A stretch of DNA of 64,000 nt from Nocardia tenerifensis NBRC 101015 (lineage in GTDB: Bacteria > Actinomycetota > Actinomycetes > Mycobacteriales > Mycobacteriaceae): positions 1 to 64,000 of the forward strand of contig NZ_BAGH01000093.1 in assembly GCF_000308715.1 (NCBI RefSeq). The letters are read 5' to 3'. This document shows positions 50,441-60,716 of this stretch, one piece after another (the stretch's first letter is position 1; every line of letters begins with the position of its first letter). The translations under genes were made by a program, and so were the position numbers. The notes under the pieces were generated by a model. That model had not been told where the DNA came from, made no database searches, and was given only the letters and a program-made list of their open reading frames with translations.

Positions 50441-51655
50441 CTACTTCAGCGCACTACCCTGCTGCCACTGCTCCCACGGCACACCCCAGTCACCGTTCTG
50501 CCAGACCTCGAGCGGCGCGCCGCCGGTATTACGGACCTCGACCACATCGCCGGGGACCGCGAACTCGTAGAACCAGCGCGCGTTCTCCGGGCTGAGGTTC
50601 AGGCAGCCGTGCGAGGTGTTGGTGTTGCCCTGCGCCCACATGGTGGAGGCCAGCTCGTGCAGGTAGATGCCGTCGGTGCTGATCCGGGTGGCCCAGTTGA
50701 TCGTCTCCTTGTAGCCGAGCCGGGAGTTCACCGGCAGGCCGAAGGTGGACGAGTCCATGATCACCGGATTGGCCTTGCTCATCACCGTGTAGATGCCCGG
50801 CTGGGTCCAGAAGGTGATCGTCTTGCCGCCGACATTCTCGCTGCCGCCCATGCCCATCGAGGTCGGCATCGAGCGGATCAGCTTGCCGTTCTCGTAGACC
50901 TCGACGTGCTTGGTGTTGTCGTCGGAGATCGAGACATGCGAGGCGCCGATGGTGAACGAGGCCTTGGTGTCCTCCTGGCCGTACAGGCCGTTGCCGAGGT
51001 CGACCGCGTAGATGTTGGCCGCGACGTTCACTTTCGTGCCGGACGGGTAGTACTCCTTGGGCCGCCAGTGCACGCGGCGGTCGTCGAGCCAGTACCACGA
51101 GCCCTCCAGCGGCGGGTCGGTGGTCACCGACAGGCGCTTCTCGGCCAGGGCCCGGTCCGGGACGTCCTCGTCGAAGTGCGCGGCGATGACCGCGCCGACG
51201 CCGAAGGTGCCGCCGTCGAGCAGGCCGCCGCCGGTGGTCTCGAAGTAGACCTTGGTCTGGTTGTTCGGCGTGAGCGTGGAGAACGTCGAGGTCACCGGGC
51301 CGCTGCGGCCGGTGATGGTGAGCCCCTCGGCGGTGATCGTGTAGGAGTGGCCGTAGCCGACCGGCTCGGTGGGCTTCCACGCCGTCTTGTCGGGGGTGAA
51401 GATGCCCTCGATCGGCTTGCCCTTCTCGTTGGTCATGGTGACCGAGGTCAGCACGCCGTCGCCCGCGCTCACCTGGACCGGAGCCGTGGGGTCGATGTCT
51501 TTCGCGCCGGCGGCCGGGGTGATGGCGATCGCGGGTGGCGGAGGATCGGCCGATCCCGGCTTCTTCGACTCCGAACCTGAACAACCGGCAACCACCAAGG
51601 CCATCACCAGGACGACAATCCCGGCAATGCTGGATCGGAAGCGGCGACTCGACAT
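50441..51655 (-). CDS. L,D-transpeptidase lipoprotein (LdtMt2/LdtB-like)
   Basis: A 404-residue periplasmic enzyme that makes 3-3 cross-links in peptidoglycan. The lipobox VAGC has Cys25. Two Ig-like domains span about 45-245 (DPTAPVQVSAGDGVL; WYWLDDRRVHWRPKEYYPSGT). The YkuD catalytic domain contains YLHELASTMWAQGNTNTSHGCLNLS with catalytic Cys351. Length and order match LdtMt2 (408 residues). ATG 51655 has AGGAGA upstream. Confidence 0.93.
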   Translation of the reverse strand: MSSRRFRSSIAGIVVLVMALVVAGCSGSESKKPGSADPPPPAIAITPAAGAKDIDPTAPVQVSAGDGVLTSVTMTNEKGKPIEGIFTPDKTAWKPTEPVGYGHSYTITAEGLTITGRSGPVTSTFSTLTPNNQTKVYFETTGGGLLDGGTFGVGAVIAAHFDEDVPDRALAEKRLSVTTDPPLEGSWYWLDDRRVHWRPKEYYPSGTKVNVAANIYAVDLGNGLYGQEDTKASFTIGASHVSISDDNTKHVEVYENGKLIRSMPTSMGMGGSENVGGKTITFWTQPGIYTVMSKANPVIMDSSTFGLPVNSRLGYKETINWATRISTDGIYLHELASTMWAQGNTNTSHGCLNLSPENARWFYEFAVPGDVVEVRNTGGAPLEVWQNGDWGVPWEQWQQGSALK

Positions 51656-52104
51656 GATTTCTCCTGTGTTCGCCGTGCGCTTCCCGCTGCGCACCCTCCA
51701 CTAACTTTTCCCGCTCGGAAGTTTACCGGTCCGCGAGGGGGTGCTTTCGCCAGCGGAGGGCCGTCAGTTGTCGGGGCCCAGCCGGAACTGGATGGCGAGT
51801 TGCCGGGCGGCCTCGTCGCCGACGAACGGCAGCAGGAGGAGGTAGAGGATCATCGACATCGGCACAGCCCCGATCAGGTAACGCGATACTTCGTCCCCCG
51901 TGGTCGCCGAGCCCCGACCTCGACGGCACAGCCCGACCATGGCGCACAATCCAGGTTATGGCCGCCGACGGCGGCGGGCAATGGGGCAGCGCGTGGAAGT
52001 GCCCGGCATCGCGGACCATCGCGCCGAGACGCGCGGCCAGCCGACGGAATGCTGCGCGACTTGCCGCCGCGCGGCCGCTCGCGCGAACTGGCACGCTCGG
52101 GGGC
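51656..52104. other. 449-base gap with one possible small gene
   Basis: Apart from the small frame at 51764-51940 nothing protein-like is seen. The part before the transpeptidase start presumably holds its promoter. No repeat or RNA structure stood out. Confidence 0.4.
51764..51940 (-). CDS. possible small membrane protein
   Basis: A 58-codon frame: MVGLCRRGRGSATTGDEV, then one hydrophobic helix (AVPMSMILYLLLLPFVG) and a polar tail EAARQLAIQFRLGPDN. The helix followed by a charged tail is protein-like, but no ribosome site is clear and I know no family. Confidence 0.35.
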   Translation of the reverse strand: MVGLCRRGRGSATTGDEVSRYLIGAVPMSMILYLLLLPFVGDEAARQLAIQFRLGPDN

Positions 52105-53067
52105 ATGGCTGAGCGGTTCATCGTGTACGGGGCGGGTGCGGTCGGCGGGAGTCTCGGCGGGTTGCTGCATCGCGCGGGGCACGAGGTCGTGCTCATCGCG
52201 CGCGGGGCGCATCTGGCGGCGATCCGGTCGAACGGGCTGCGGCTGGTGACCGGCGGCGGGACCGAGACGTTGTCCATACCCGCCGTGTCGAGCCCGGCCG
52301 AGCTCGACGGTGCGCCGGGCGACGTGGTGCTGCTGGCGATGAAGAGCATGAATACCGAAGCGGCGCTGCGTGACCTGGCCGCGGTGGTCGATCGGGACAC
52401 GCCGATCGTCTGCGTGCAGAACGGCGTCGCCAACGAACGCGCCGCGCTGCGCCTGTTCCCGGAGGTGTACGGGGTCTGCGTGATGTTCCCGGCCACGCAT
52501 TTAGAGCCCGGCGTCGTCGAGCCGCGCGCGTGGCCGGTGCCCGCCATCCTCGATCTCGGCAGGTACCCGGCCGACGTCGACGAGACGGCGGAAACCCTTG
52601 CGGCCGAGTTCCGTTCGGCGGGCTGCCACGCCGAGCCGCGACCGGACATCATGCGGTGGAAGTACACCAAGCTGCTGATGAACCTCGGCAACGCGGTTGA
52701 CGCGACCATCCAGCCGGGTGACGGCGTCGCCGAGATACTCGACCGGGTTCGCGCCGAGGGCGTCGAAGTCCTTGCCGCGGCGGGCATCCCGCACGTATCG
52801 ATGGCCGAGGACGGCGCACGCCGCGGCGACATCCTGCGCATCGGCGGCGCCGGCCGGTCCGGCAGCTCGTCGTGGCAGAGCCTGGCTCGCGGCACCGGCG
52901 CCATCGAAACCGACTATCTCAACGGGGAAATCGTGCTGCTCGGCCGCCTGCACGGCGTGCCGACGCCGATCAACGAGCGAATCCGCGCGCTGGCCAACGC
53001 CTTTGCCCGCGAGGGCCGCGCGCCCGGCTCGGAGCCCGCGGCGCGGTTCCTCGCGGGCCTGCGCTGA
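52105..53067 (+). CDS. ketopantoate reductase-like protein (ApbA/PanE family)
   Basis: A 320-residue NADPH-dependent dehydrogenase. The Rossmann motif YGAGAVGGSLGGLLHRAGHEVVLIAR is followed by VLLAMKSMNTEAAL and VCVQNGVANE. The catalytic-domain Lys is in IMRWKYTKLLMNLGNAVDA, the PanE signature. It converts ketopantoate to pantoate or a similar 2-keto acid. Retention of the RWKYTKLLMNLGN motif makes it a better PanE candidate than the protein at 45588. It is convergent with the M24 gene. Confidence 0.88.
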   Translation: MAERFIVYGAGAVGGSLGGLLHRAGHEVVLIARGAHLAAIRSNGLRLVTGGGTETLSIPAVSSPAELDGAPGDVVLLAMKSMNTEAALRDLAAVVDRDTPIVCVQNGVANERAALRLFPEVYGVCVMFPATHLEPGVVEPRAWPVPAILDLGRYPADVDETAETLAAEFRSAGCHAEPRPDIMRWKYTKLLMNLGNAVDATIQPGDGVAEILDRVRAEGVEVLAAAGIPHVSMAEDGARRGDILRIGGAGRSGSSSWQSLARGTGAIETDYLNGEIVLLGRLHGVPTPINERIRALANAFAREGRAPGSEPAARFLAGLR

Positions 53068-53071
53068 ACGG

Positions 53072-53782
53072 CTACCGCGCGGGCCGGATATCGAGGAGCT
53101 GCTCGAAGAACCCGCCGATATTGTTCGCGCGGTCCACCAGGTGGATCTCCAGAATCCAGTGGCAGATCCGGCCTTTCGGGTCGAGCCTGCGCATCGGCGG
53201 CGTCGAGCCCGCCGCGACGTAGGAGGTGACGGCCGTGCCGGAGATCTGCTTGTGCGGGAACTCGCCGACCAGATGCCCGGCGATCTCCGCGGTCAGCTCC
53301 CATCCCTGCGCGGCGGCCTGCTCGGCGACCCAGCCGTAGAGTTCGTCGCCGGTGATGTCGGGGTGGGCCTCGAAGTAGGCGCGGCCCTGCTCCCAGAAGG
53401 GTTCGAGCGCGTCGCGCAGCGCCAGCTTGGCCGGGTCGTCGCCGAGCACGTAGGTGCGCCCGAAATCGGCCTCCCACTCCTCGAAGATCGGCCCGAAGTC
53501 GAGGAAGCAGATGTCGTCCTCGCCGATCACCCGATCCGGCGGGTTCGCGCTGTAGGGCTCGAGCGTGTTGATCCCGGACCGCACGATCCGCTTGTGCCAG
53601 AACCGTCGCGTCCCGAACATCTCGTCGGCCAGGTCGCGCACCGCGTCGCTGACCACCGATTCGCGCGCCCCCGGCGCGATGATCCCCCGCGCGACCACCT
53701 CGTCGAACAAAGCGACCGCGTTGGCCTCCGCCACCAGGAGCGCGGAAACCCGCTCGGCCTCGGCCACATCCAGCGTCTCCAT
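53072..53782 (-). CDS. M24-family metallopeptidase-like protein
   Basis: A 236-residue pita-bread fold protein related to Xaa-Pro aminopeptidase and methionine aminopeptidase. Metal ligands are recognisable: FLDFGP (Asp), ADFGRTY (Asp), AGHLVGEFPH (His), ILEIHLV (Glu) and GGFFEQ (Glu). It lacks the N-terminal domain of creatinase-type enzymes. Substrate unknown. It ends five bases from the convergent PanE-like gene. Confidence 0.87.
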   Translation of the reverse strand: METLDVAEAERVSALLVAEANAVALFDEVVARGIIAPGARESVVSDAVRDLADEMFGTRRFWHKRIVRSGINTLEPYSANPPDRVIGEDDICFLDFGPIFEEWEADFGRTYVLGDDPAKLALRDALEPFWEQGRAYFEAHPDITGDELYGWVAEQAAAQGWELTAEIAGHLVGEFPHKQISGTAVTSYVAAGSTPPMRRLDPKGRICHWILEIHLVDRANNIGGFFEQLLDIRPAR

Positions 53783-53912
53783 GCCTCGACCCTAGATCAT
53801 CAGGACCGCCCGGTCGGTTGTCGCGCCGCCACACGCGAGGACCCCGCGCACCACCCCGGCCCCGAGCACATTTCTTGCGCGGGGCCTGCCGCGGACGGGA
53901 AGAATCGGCGAC

Positions 53913-54662
53913 ATGCCAGTGCTGACGGCCCCTTTGGTCGCCGCCGAGACCTTCACCGACTCCGCCCAGCCGGTGATCGCCACGGGCGACGGGTTACTGC
54001 TGCGACCATGGACCACCGGCGACGCGCCCGCGGTCTTCGAGGCGTTCAGCGATCCCTCGATCCAGCGCTGGCACGTCCGCAGCGCGAGCTCGATCGCAGA
54101 GGTAGAAGGCTGGCTCGAAGCATGGGCGGGGGCGTGGAGCACGGCCGCCGCCGCCAACTGGGCGGTCACCGACGTCACCACCGGGCGACTTGTCGGAAGA
54201 GCCTCGTTGAAGGGTTTGGCGTTGGCCGACGGTCAGGCCGAAGTCGCCTACTGGACGATGCCCGCCGCGCGCGGGCGGGCCGTCACACCGCGCGCGATCG
54301 CCGCAGTGACGACCTGGGCCTTCGGCGTCGGATTCCATCGGCTCCAGCTGACGCACTCGGTAGCGAACAAGGCGTCGTGCCGGGTGGCCGCGAAACTCGG
54401 GTACGCGCTCGAAGGGACGCTGCGCAGTGCGGGATTGCATGTCGACGGGTGGCACGACATGCATCTGCATGGGCGGATCGGGAGCGGGTATCCGGCGGGC
54501 ATGAGCGGACCGGAGAAGGACCAGACCACGGCCGAGGTGCAGCAGGGGGAGGCGGACTTCGCCGAGGAGCACTCGAAGCCGACGCACGCCGACGAGCACC
54601 CGAAGGGGGCCGAGCTCGAGACCGATGAGTCGACCCCGGACGGTCACGCCGGAATGGACTAG
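53913..54662 (+). CDS. GNAT N-acetyltransferase with acidic tail
   Basis: A 249-residue protein of the RimJ/RimL type: LLLRPWTTGDAPAVFEAFSDPSIQRW, AEVAYWTMPAARGRAVTPRAI and HRLQLTHSVANKASCRVAAKLGYALEG. The GNAT core ends near residue 190. The last 55 residues form an acidic, Glu/His-rich, probably unstructured tail (EKDQTTAEVQQGEADFAEEH). Its 3' end overlaps the convergent methyltransferase by four bases. Confidence 0.88.
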   Translation: MPVLTAPLVAAETFTDSAQPVIATGDGLLLRPWTTGDAPAVFEAFSDPSIQRWHVRSASSIAEVEGWLEAWAGAWSTAAAANWAVTDVTTGRLVGRASLKGLALADGQAEVAYWTMPAARGRAVTPRAIAAVTTWAFGVGFHRLQLTHSVANKASCRVAAKLGYALEGTLRSAGLHVDGWHDMHLHGRIGSGYPAGMSGPEKDQTTAEVQQGEADFAEEHSKPTHADEHPKGAELETDESTPDGHAGMD

Positions 54663-55321
54663 ACGCGACGGATCCGCGCCCGCCAAGCCGGGAGGTCGAT
54701 CTTCTCACCTACGGCGACGCCGATATCGGGGTTCTGTTCGAGCGCGCCCTCGGTCACCAGGCCGCGATACTCGGCCGTCTGGAGTTCCTCCAGTTCCCAA
54801 CCATCGGTGAAGGATTCGCGGATCACCGCGTCGCTGATCTGCGGCCCGAACCCCGGTCCGGCGTCGGACAGGGCGAGAACGACGACCAGCCCGCCCGGCT
54901 TGCAGAGCGCGTGCAAACTGCGCACGTAGGCGGCGCGCGCGTCGGGTTCGGTGCCGAAGACGTGGAACAGAGCGCTGTCGAGGATCGTGTCGAACGGGGC
55001 GAGGCCGGCGTCGCCGAACGCGATGGCGTCGCGCACCTCGAACCGGGTGGACGGAACGCCCTGTGCGGCAGCGTTTCCGCGCGCGAACTCGATGGCGCTG
55101 GAGGACAGGTCGATACCGAGCACGTCGTAGCCCAGCTTCGTCAGCAGAATGGTGTGTTCGCCTGCCCCGCAACCGGGTTCGAGCACCCGGCCGCTGATCC
55201 AGCCGTCGCGCTCCAGTGCGACGACGGCCGGTTGGGGTTCACCGATCACCCACGGTGCGATGTTGTTGTCATAGGTGGAGTTCCAGAATTCGGCGGTTCG
55301 AGTCATAGCCGGATGATTCAC
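54659..55321 (-). CDS. class I SAM-dependent methyltransferase
   Basis: A 220-residue methyltransferase of the TPMT-like/UbiE group: GRVLEPGCGAGEHTILL (motif I), DVLGIDLSSSAIEFA (motif II), FDTILDSALFHVF and GGLVVVLALSDAGPG. The substrate is unknown. ATG 55321 has GGGTGA upstream; a later ATG at 55306 is possible. It is divergent from the methyltransferase at 55400, with a short common promoter. Confidence 0.88.
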   Translation of the reverse strand: MNHPAMTRTAEFWNSTYDNNIAPWVIGEPQPAVVALERDGWISGRVLEPGCGAGEHTILLTKLGYDVLGIDLSSSAIEFARGNAAAQGVPSTRFEVRDAIAFGDAGLAPFDTILDSALFHVFGTEPDARAAYVRSLHALCKPGGLVVVLALSDAGPGFGPQISDAVIRESFTDGWELEELQTAEYRGLVTEGALEQNPDIGVAVGEKIDLPAWRARIRRV

Positions 55322-55399
55322 CCTGAACCCGGGTTCAGGTCAATGATCGCGCGGAAAATCGCTTGGCCGCCCGATGTTTCGCTCGTATCGTCACCGCCC

Positions 55400-56284
55400 G
55401 TGGTCTACGAACATCCGCTGGCCTATCTCCTCGGCGTAGAGGGCTTGGCCCTGCTGCGCGCGTTCACCGGCGAGCACGACCGGGACTTCGTGGCCGCGCG
55501 CCTCGCCGAGGTCAGCGCCCTGCTCGCCGACGAGTCACTGCGCGACGCCGCCGTGGACGCCGCCCGATTCGACACGGTGACGGGCTATCGGGACTGGGCC
55601 GCGCGGTACGACAATCCGGGCAATGTCGCGTTCGAGATCGACACGCCGATCGTGCGGGAGATCGTCGACCCGCTGCCGACCGGCGTGGCCCTCGACGCCG
55701 CGTGCGGCACCGGCAGGCACGCGCGGTGGCTGGCCGAGCGCGGCCACCAAGTGATCGGCGTCGACAGCTCACCGGACATGCTCGCCCTCGCCCGGGAGCG
55801 AGTGCCCGCGGCCGAATTCCGGCTCGGCGACCTCCATCGGCTGCCGGTGGACGACGCCACGGTGGATCTCGTCGTGTGCGCGCTCGCGCTGAACCACCAT
55901 CCGTCCGTCGCGCCGATGCTCGCCGAGTTCGCCAGGGTCCTGCGGCCGGGCGGACATCTGGTGATCGCCGACACCCACCCGGAAGCGGTTGCGCGCGGCT
56001 CGATTCCGACCGTCCGCGGCCCCGAGGGGCAGCCGGGCCGCATCCCCGCCTACCACCACCTGGTCGGCGACTACCTGCGTGCCGCCCTGCCCTTGGGTTT
56101 TGAGGTCCGGCGTTGCGAAGAACCGGGCCTCCCAGCCGCTCCGATCCCCGAAGCGACGAAAGACCCTGGCCCGTGGGATCTCTGGCCATGGTCGCTGGCG
56201 CGGATGATCCCGGAGGCCGTAGCCGCCGCGTCCGCCGGCGTACCCGCCATGCTCATCTGGCACTTCGCGCTGGACAAGAATTGA
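55400..56284 (+). CDS. class I SAM-dependent methyltransferase
   Basis: A 294-residue protein with N-terminal YEHPLAYLLGVEGLALLRAF, then VALDAACGTGRHARWLAERG (motif I), VIGVDSSPDMLALAR, FRLGDLHRLPV and ALALNHHPSVAPMLAEFARVLRPGG. The substrate is unknown. GTG 55400 fits the start of relatives; an ATG at 55343 in the same frame would add 19 residues. Confidence 0.85.
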   Translation: MVYEHPLAYLLGVEGLALLRAFTGEHDRDFVAARLAEVSALLADESLRDAAVDAARFDTVTGYRDWAARYDNPGNVAFEIDTPIVREIVDPLPTGVALDAACGTGRHARWLAERGHQVIGVDSSPDMLALARERVPAAEFRLGDLHRLPVDDATVDLVVCALALNHHPSVAPMLAEFARVLRPGGHLVIADTHPEAVARGSIPTVRGPEGQPGRIPAYHHLVGDYLRAALPLGFEVRRCEEPGLPAAPIPEATKDPGPWDLWPWSLARMIPEAVAAASAGVPAMLIWHFALDKN

Positions 56285-56328
56285 AGGCGCGCAGCGTTTA
56301 TCGATGGCGCGGGGAACTTTCGACGACG

Positions 56329-56401
56329 AGGTCGTCGAACTGACCCGATTCCCCGGCGAACCCGAGGTCGACCGAAGAGTCGGGGCTCGAGTTCGCCGGG
56401 G
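56329..56401. terminator. two hairpins between convergent genes
   Basis: TTCGACGAC-GAG-GTCGTCGAA (56329-56349) is followed by a perfect 11-base stem, CCCCGGCGAAC (56351-56361) with GTTCGCCGGGG (56391-56401). They separate the methyltransferase from the glpD end and should stop transcription from both sides. Confidence 0.78.
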
Positions 56402-56410
56402 GAGAACGGA

Positions 56411-58090
56411 TCAGGCGACGGCGGCCAGTCGCGCCGCGTTCGCGGCCTCGTCGTCGGCGGCCTGATTGGCCGCCAGCTCGGCCTCGACGCGGTCGCGGTA
56501 CCGGCCGAGTTCGCGCTCGGCGTCGGCCGGCTCCCAGCCGAGCCGCGCGCCCATCAGCAACGCCACCTCGGGGGCGGCGAGCAGCCCGCGGTCGGACGCC
56601 TCGATGGAGATGCGGGTGCGGCGGGTGAGCACGTCGTCGAGGTGCAGTGCGCCCTCGTGGGTGACCGCGTAGACGATCTCGGCGGCGATGTACTCCTCGG
56701 CCCCCGTCAGCGGCTCGGCCAGCGCCGGATCCCCGGCGATCAGCTCGAACAGGTCGTGCACGGCCGAACCGTAGCGCCCGAGCAGATGCTCGACGGTGGC
56801 CTTCGGCAGGCCGGCGCGCTCCGCGACGCCGTCGAGGTCGGCCGCCATCTCCTGGTAACCCACCGCGCCGAGCAGCGGCAGCTTCTCGGTCACCGACGGC
56901 GCGACGGCGCGGCCGAGCCCGGCCACCGCGGCGTCCACCACGTCGGCCGCCATCACCCGGTAGGTGGTGTACTTGCCGCCCGCGATCACGAACAGCCCCG
57001 GAACCGGTTCCGCCACAGCGTGTTCCCGCGACAGCTTCGCGGTATCGCTCGACGCGCCGGAGACCAGCGGGCGCAGCCCGGCGTAGGTGCCGACGATGTC
57101 GTCGCGGGTCAGCGGGTCGCGCAGCACCGCGTTGACGTGATCGAGGATGTACTGCACGTCGGCGTTGCTCGCGGCCGGATGGTCCTTGTCCAGCGACCAA
57201 TCGGTGTCCGTGGTGCCGATGATCCAGTGCTGGTGCCACGGGATCACGAACAGCACGCTCTTCTCGGTGCGCATGATCAGGCCGGTGTCCAGATCGAGGC
57301 GCTCGCGCGGCACGAGGATGTGCACGCCCTTGGAAGTGCGCACGTGGAACGGGAATTCGACGCCGGTCATGCGGTTCATCTCGTCGGTCCACACGCCGGT
57401 CGCGCTGATCACCCGGCGGGCGCGCACGGTGAACTCGCGCCCGGTCTCCAGGTCGGTGACCTGCGCGCCGACCACCCGCTCACCGTCGCGCAGCAGCCCG
57501 GTGACCTTGGTGCGGGTGAGCACGGTCGCCCCGTGCTGCGCCGCCGTCCGGGCGATCGTCATGGTGTGGCGCGCGTCGTCGACCTGGGCGTCGAAGTAGC
57601 GGATCGCACCGGTCATCGAGTCCTCCCGCAGCGCGGGCGCCAATTCCAGTGCGCGCGTGCGGGTCAGGTGCCGGTGCATCGGCAGCGCCCGCGCGCCGCC
57701 GATGGTGTCGTACAGCGCGACGCCCGCGCCGATGTACGCGCGCTCCCACACCCGATGTTGCAGCGGGAGCAGGAACGACACCGGGCGCACCAGGTGCGGG
57801 GCCAGCTTGTTCAGCAGCAGGCCGCGCTCCTTCAAAGCCTCACGCACCAGCCAGAAGTCGAGCTGCTCCAGGTACCGCAGCCCACCGTGGATGAGCTTGC
57901 TGGAGCGGCTCGACGTGCCCGCCGCGAAGTCCCTGGCCTCCACCAGCGTGACGCTGAGGCCACGGGAGGCGGCGTCCAGGGCGGCCCCGGCGCCGACCAC
58001 GCCACCGCCGATCACCAGTACGTCGATTTCGTTGTCGCCCAGGGCGTTCACCGCGTCGGCGCGGTAAGCCGGGTCCAATCTCGCGGACAT
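56411..58090 (-). CDS. glpD: aerobic glycerol-3-phosphate dehydrogenase
   Basis: A 559-residue FAD enzyme that oxidises glycerol-3-phosphate to dihydroxyacetone phosphate at the membrane. FAD site VLVIGGGVVGAGAALDAASRG is followed by AAGTSSRSSKLIHGGLRYLEQLDFWLVREAL, the GlpD signature. A DAO-type C-terminal domain (VIAGGKYTTYRVMA) and the helical cap complete it. It is the third gene of glpF-glpK-glpD on this strand, 41 bases after glpK. Confidence 0.95.
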   Translation of the reverse strand: MSARLDPAYRADAVNALGDNEIDVLVIGGGVVGAGAALDAASRGLSVTLVEARDFAAGTSSRSSKLIHGGLRYLEQLDFWLVREALKERGLLLNKLAPHLVRPVSFLLPLQHRVWERAYIGAGVALYDTIGGARALPMHRHLTRTRALELAPALREDSMTGAIRYFDAQVDDARHTMTIARTAAQHGATVLTRTKVTGLLRDGERVVGAQVTDLETGREFTVRARRVISATGVWTDEMNRMTGVEFPFHVRTSKGVHILVPRERLDLDTGLIMRTEKSVLFVIPWHQHWIIGTTDTDWSLDKDHPAASNADVQYILDHVNAVLRDPLTRDDIVGTYAGLRPLVSGASSDTAKLSREHAVAEPVPGLFVIAGGKYTTYRVMAADVVDAAVAGLGRAVAPSVTEKLPLLGAVGYQEMAADLDGVAERAGLPKATVEHLLGRYGSAVHDLFELIAGDPALAEPLTGAEEYIAAEIVYAVTHEGALHLDDVLTRRTRISIEASDRGLLAAPEVALLMGARLGWEPADAERELGRYRDRVEAELAANQAADDEAANAARLAAVA

Positions 58091-58131
58091 GAAATTCTCC
58101 TAACTCGGTAATACGTCGGTGGCGTCGGCGG

Positions 58132-59652
58132 TCACTCGTCGACGTCGATCCAGTCGAGGGTGCGCGACACGGCCTTCTGCCAGCGGGCGTAGCCGCGTTC
58201 GCGCTGCTCCTCGGATCCGGTCGGGTTCCAGCGCTTGTCTTCGTGCCAGTTCTGCACGAGTTCGTCTGTGCTGCTCCAGAACCCGACGGCGAGCCCGGCC
58301 GCGTAGGCGGCGCCGAGGGCGGTGGTCTCGGCGACTACCGGGCGCGACACGGGAACGCCGAGGAAGTCGGCCTGCAGCTGCATGCACAGCTCGTTGGCGG
58401 TGACGCCGCCGTCCACCCGCAGCACGTCGAGCTGCACGCCGGAGTCGGCCTGCATCGCCTCGACCACGTCGCGGGTCTGGTAGCAGATGGACTCCAGCGT
58501 CGCCCGCGCCAGATGGGCGTTGGTGCTGAAGCGGGAGAGCCCGACGATCGCGCCGCGCGCGTCGGAGCGCCAATAGGGCGCGAACAGTCCGGAGAACGCG
58601 GGGACGAAGTACACGCCGCCGTTGTCCTCGACCTGCCTGGCCAGCGACTCGCTCTGCGACGCACCGGAGATGATGCCCAGCTGGTCGCGCAGCCACTGCA
58701 CGGCGGAGCCGGTCACCGCGATCGAACCCTCCAGTGCGTACACGGGTTCGGCGTCGCCGAACCGGTAGGCGACCGTGGTGAGCAGGCCGTGCTCGGAGCG
58801 CACGATCTCGGTTCCGGTGTTGAGCAGCAGGAAGTTTCCGGTGCCGTAGGTGTTCTTCGCCTCGCCGGGCCGGAAGCACACCTGGCCGACCGTGGCGGCC
58901 TGCTGATCGCCGAGGACACCGGCCAGCGGCACCTCGCCGCCGAAAGGCCCGTCGGCCCTTGTCTTTCCGAACAGCTCCGGGTTCGAGGACGGCGCGATGG
59001 CGGGCAGCATCGAGCGCGGAATTTTGAAGATGGACAGCAACTCCTCGTCCCAGTCCAGGGTCTCCAAATTCATCAGCATGGTGCGGCTGGCGTTGGTGGG
59101 ATCGGTGACGTGCACGCCGCCGTCCACCCCGCCGGTGAGGTTCCACAGCAGCCAGCTGTCGGTGGTGCCGAAGTACGCCTCGCCGCGCTCGGCGGCCTCG
59201 GCGACCCCGGGGACATTGTCGAGGATCCAGCGCAGCTTGCCGCCGGAAAAGTAAGTGGCGGGCGGCAATCCGGCCTTGTGCCGGATGGTGTCGCCGTGTC
59301 CGGCGCGCTCGAGCTCGGCGGCGATGCGGTCCGTGCGGGTGTCCTGCCAGACGATCGCGTTGCAGTACGGGCGCCCCGTCTTCGGGTTCCACACCACGGT
59401 GGTCTCGCGCTGATTGGTGACGCCGACGGCGGCCAGATCGCTCGCCTGGAGGTCGGCCTTGGTCAGCGTGCTCTGGATGACCGCCCTGGTGCGCTCCCAG
59501 ATCTCGGTCGGATCGTGCTCCACCCAGCCGGCCTGCGGCAGGATCTGCTGATGCTCGAGCTGGTGGCGGGCGACCTCGTTGCCGCTGTGATCGAACACCA
59601 TGAAGCGCGTGCTGGTGGTGCCCTGGTCGATGGCGCCTACGTACTGGCTCAT
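58132..59652 (-). CDS. glpK: glycerol kinase
   Basis: A 506-residue FGGY kinase: [18 protein letters not shown] (phosphate 1), [48 protein letters not shown] and [14 protein letters not shown]. It phosphorylates glycerol with ATP. It lies between glpF and glpD, 40 bases after glpF. A second glycerol kinase gene lies at 61548 on the other strand. Confidence 0.95.
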   Translation of the reverse strand: MSQYVGAIDQGTTSTRFMVFDHSGNEVARHQLEHQQILPQAGWVEHDPTEIWERTRAVIQSTLTKADLQASDLAAVGVTNQRETTVVWNPKTGRPYCNAIVWQDTRTDRIAAELERAGHGDTIRHKAGLPPATYFSGGKLRWILDNVPGVAEAAERGEAYFGTTDSWLLWNLTGGVDGGVHVTDPTNASRTMLMNLETLDWDEELLSIFKIPRSMLPAIAPSSNPELFGKTRADGPFGGEVPLAGVLGDQQAATVGQVCFRPGEAKNTYGTGNFLLLNTGTEIVRSEHGLLTTVAYRFGDAEPVYALEGSIAVTGSAVQWLRDQLGIISGASQSESLARQVEDNGGVYFVPAFSGLFAPYWRSDARGAIVGLSRFSTNAHLARATLESICYQTRDVVEAMQADSGVQLDVLRVDGGVTANELCMQLQADFLGVPVSRPVVAETTALGAAYAAGLAVGFWSSTDELVQNWHEDKRWNPTGSEEQRERGYARWQKAVSRTLDWIDVDE

Positions 59653-59692
59653 CGTGGTCCTTTCAAGGAAAACTATTGACAGAGAGATTGAT

Positions 59693-60502
59693 TCAGAAAA
59701 GGACCTGTGCGGCCAGTCCGGCGAGCACGCCGCCCACCAGCGGGCCGACGATGGGCACCCAGGCGTAACCCCAGTCGGAGTTCTTACGACCGGGTTGGTC
59801 GGTCGGGCCCGGATCAGCCTGCGGCTCAGTCGTTCCGCCCACCGTCGCCCGCGCCGGCTGCGCGGCGCCCTTGTTCACCGGCAGCAGCGCGTGGGCCAGT
59901 CGCGGCCCGAGATCGCGGGCCGGGTTGATGGCGTAACCGGTCGGGCCGCCGAGCGAGGCGCCGATGCCCACCACGAGCAGCGCCGCGGCGAGCGGGCCGA
60001 GGCCGCTCGCGGTGTGTCCCATGGCCAGCAGCACGATCACGAGGGCGAAGGTGGCGATCACCTCGGTGGCGAAGTTCCAGGGCACATTGCGGATCGCGGG
60101 ACCCGTGGCGAACACGCCGAGCTTCTTCTCCGCGTCGGTCTCCGCGTCGAAGTGCCGCTTGTACGCGGCGTACGCGAGGTTCGCGCCGACGAAGGCGCCG
60201 ACCAGCTGGCCGAGGAGGTAGGCGAGGGTGGTGGCCACGGTGATCGAGACACCGGCGGTGTACTCGTCCGCCCCGCTGGCCAGCACGCCGATCGTGTACG
60301 CGGGGTTCAGGTGACCGCCCGTCTTGTACGCGACATACACCCCGGCGAATACGCCTATGCCCCACCCGAAGTTGATCAACAGCCACCCGCCGTCGAAGCC
60401 CTTGGATTTGGCCAGCAATACATTCGCGACTACGCCGACACCGAGTAAGACCAGCATCCCTGTGCCTAGTGCTTCACTCAGGAAGATCGAGCCGAAGTTC
60501 AT
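59693..60502 (-). CDS. glpF: glycerol uptake facilitator (aquaglyceroporin)
   Basis: A 269-residue MIP channel with six helices. NPA loops are LNPAYT (66-68) and [10 protein letters not shown]; the Asp after the second NPAR is typical of glycerol channels. A Pro/Gly/Thr-rich loop (about 225-250) precedes the last helix. ATG 60502 has GGAGA upstream. It is first gene of the glp operon, with an operator-like palindrome 88 bases before it. Confidence 0.93.
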   Translation of the reverse strand: MNFGSIFLSEALGTGMLVLLGVGVVANVLLAKSKGFDGGWLLINFGWGIGVFAGVYVAYKTGGHLNPAYTIGVLASGADEYTAGVSITVATTLAYLLGQLVGAFVGANLAYAAYKRHFDAETDAEKKLGVFATGPAIRNVPWNFATEVIATFALVIVLLAMGHTASGLGPLAAALLVVGIGASLGGPTGYAINPARDLGPRLAHALLPVNKGAAQPARATVGGTTEPQADPGPTDQPGRKNSDWGYAWVPIVGPLVGGVLAGLAAQVLF

Positions 60503-60590
60503 CGTTGAGTCTCCGTTCGCCCGCGGTCGCCTGCGCGACCCTGCGGATTCCGACGTTACGACGGCGCACAGAACCCGGACATACCGCGCG

Positions 60591-60605
60591 TTCGACAATG
60601 CTGAA
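60591..60605. promoter_or_regulatory. GylR-type half-matched operator before glpF
   Basis: TTCGACA-A-TGCTGAA shares its first arm with the perfect palindrome at 60717 and matches five of seven in the second. It lies 88 bases before the glpF start. Confidence 0.5.
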
Positions 60606-60716
60606 CGCCCGGTCTGGATACCCCCGGCCGCTGTCGCTACTCTCGGGCCGCCGAGGAGGCGGGCATGACGCACGTCACACTGATCGCCGGGGGTGTTGTT
60701 TCTTGTTCACCGTATG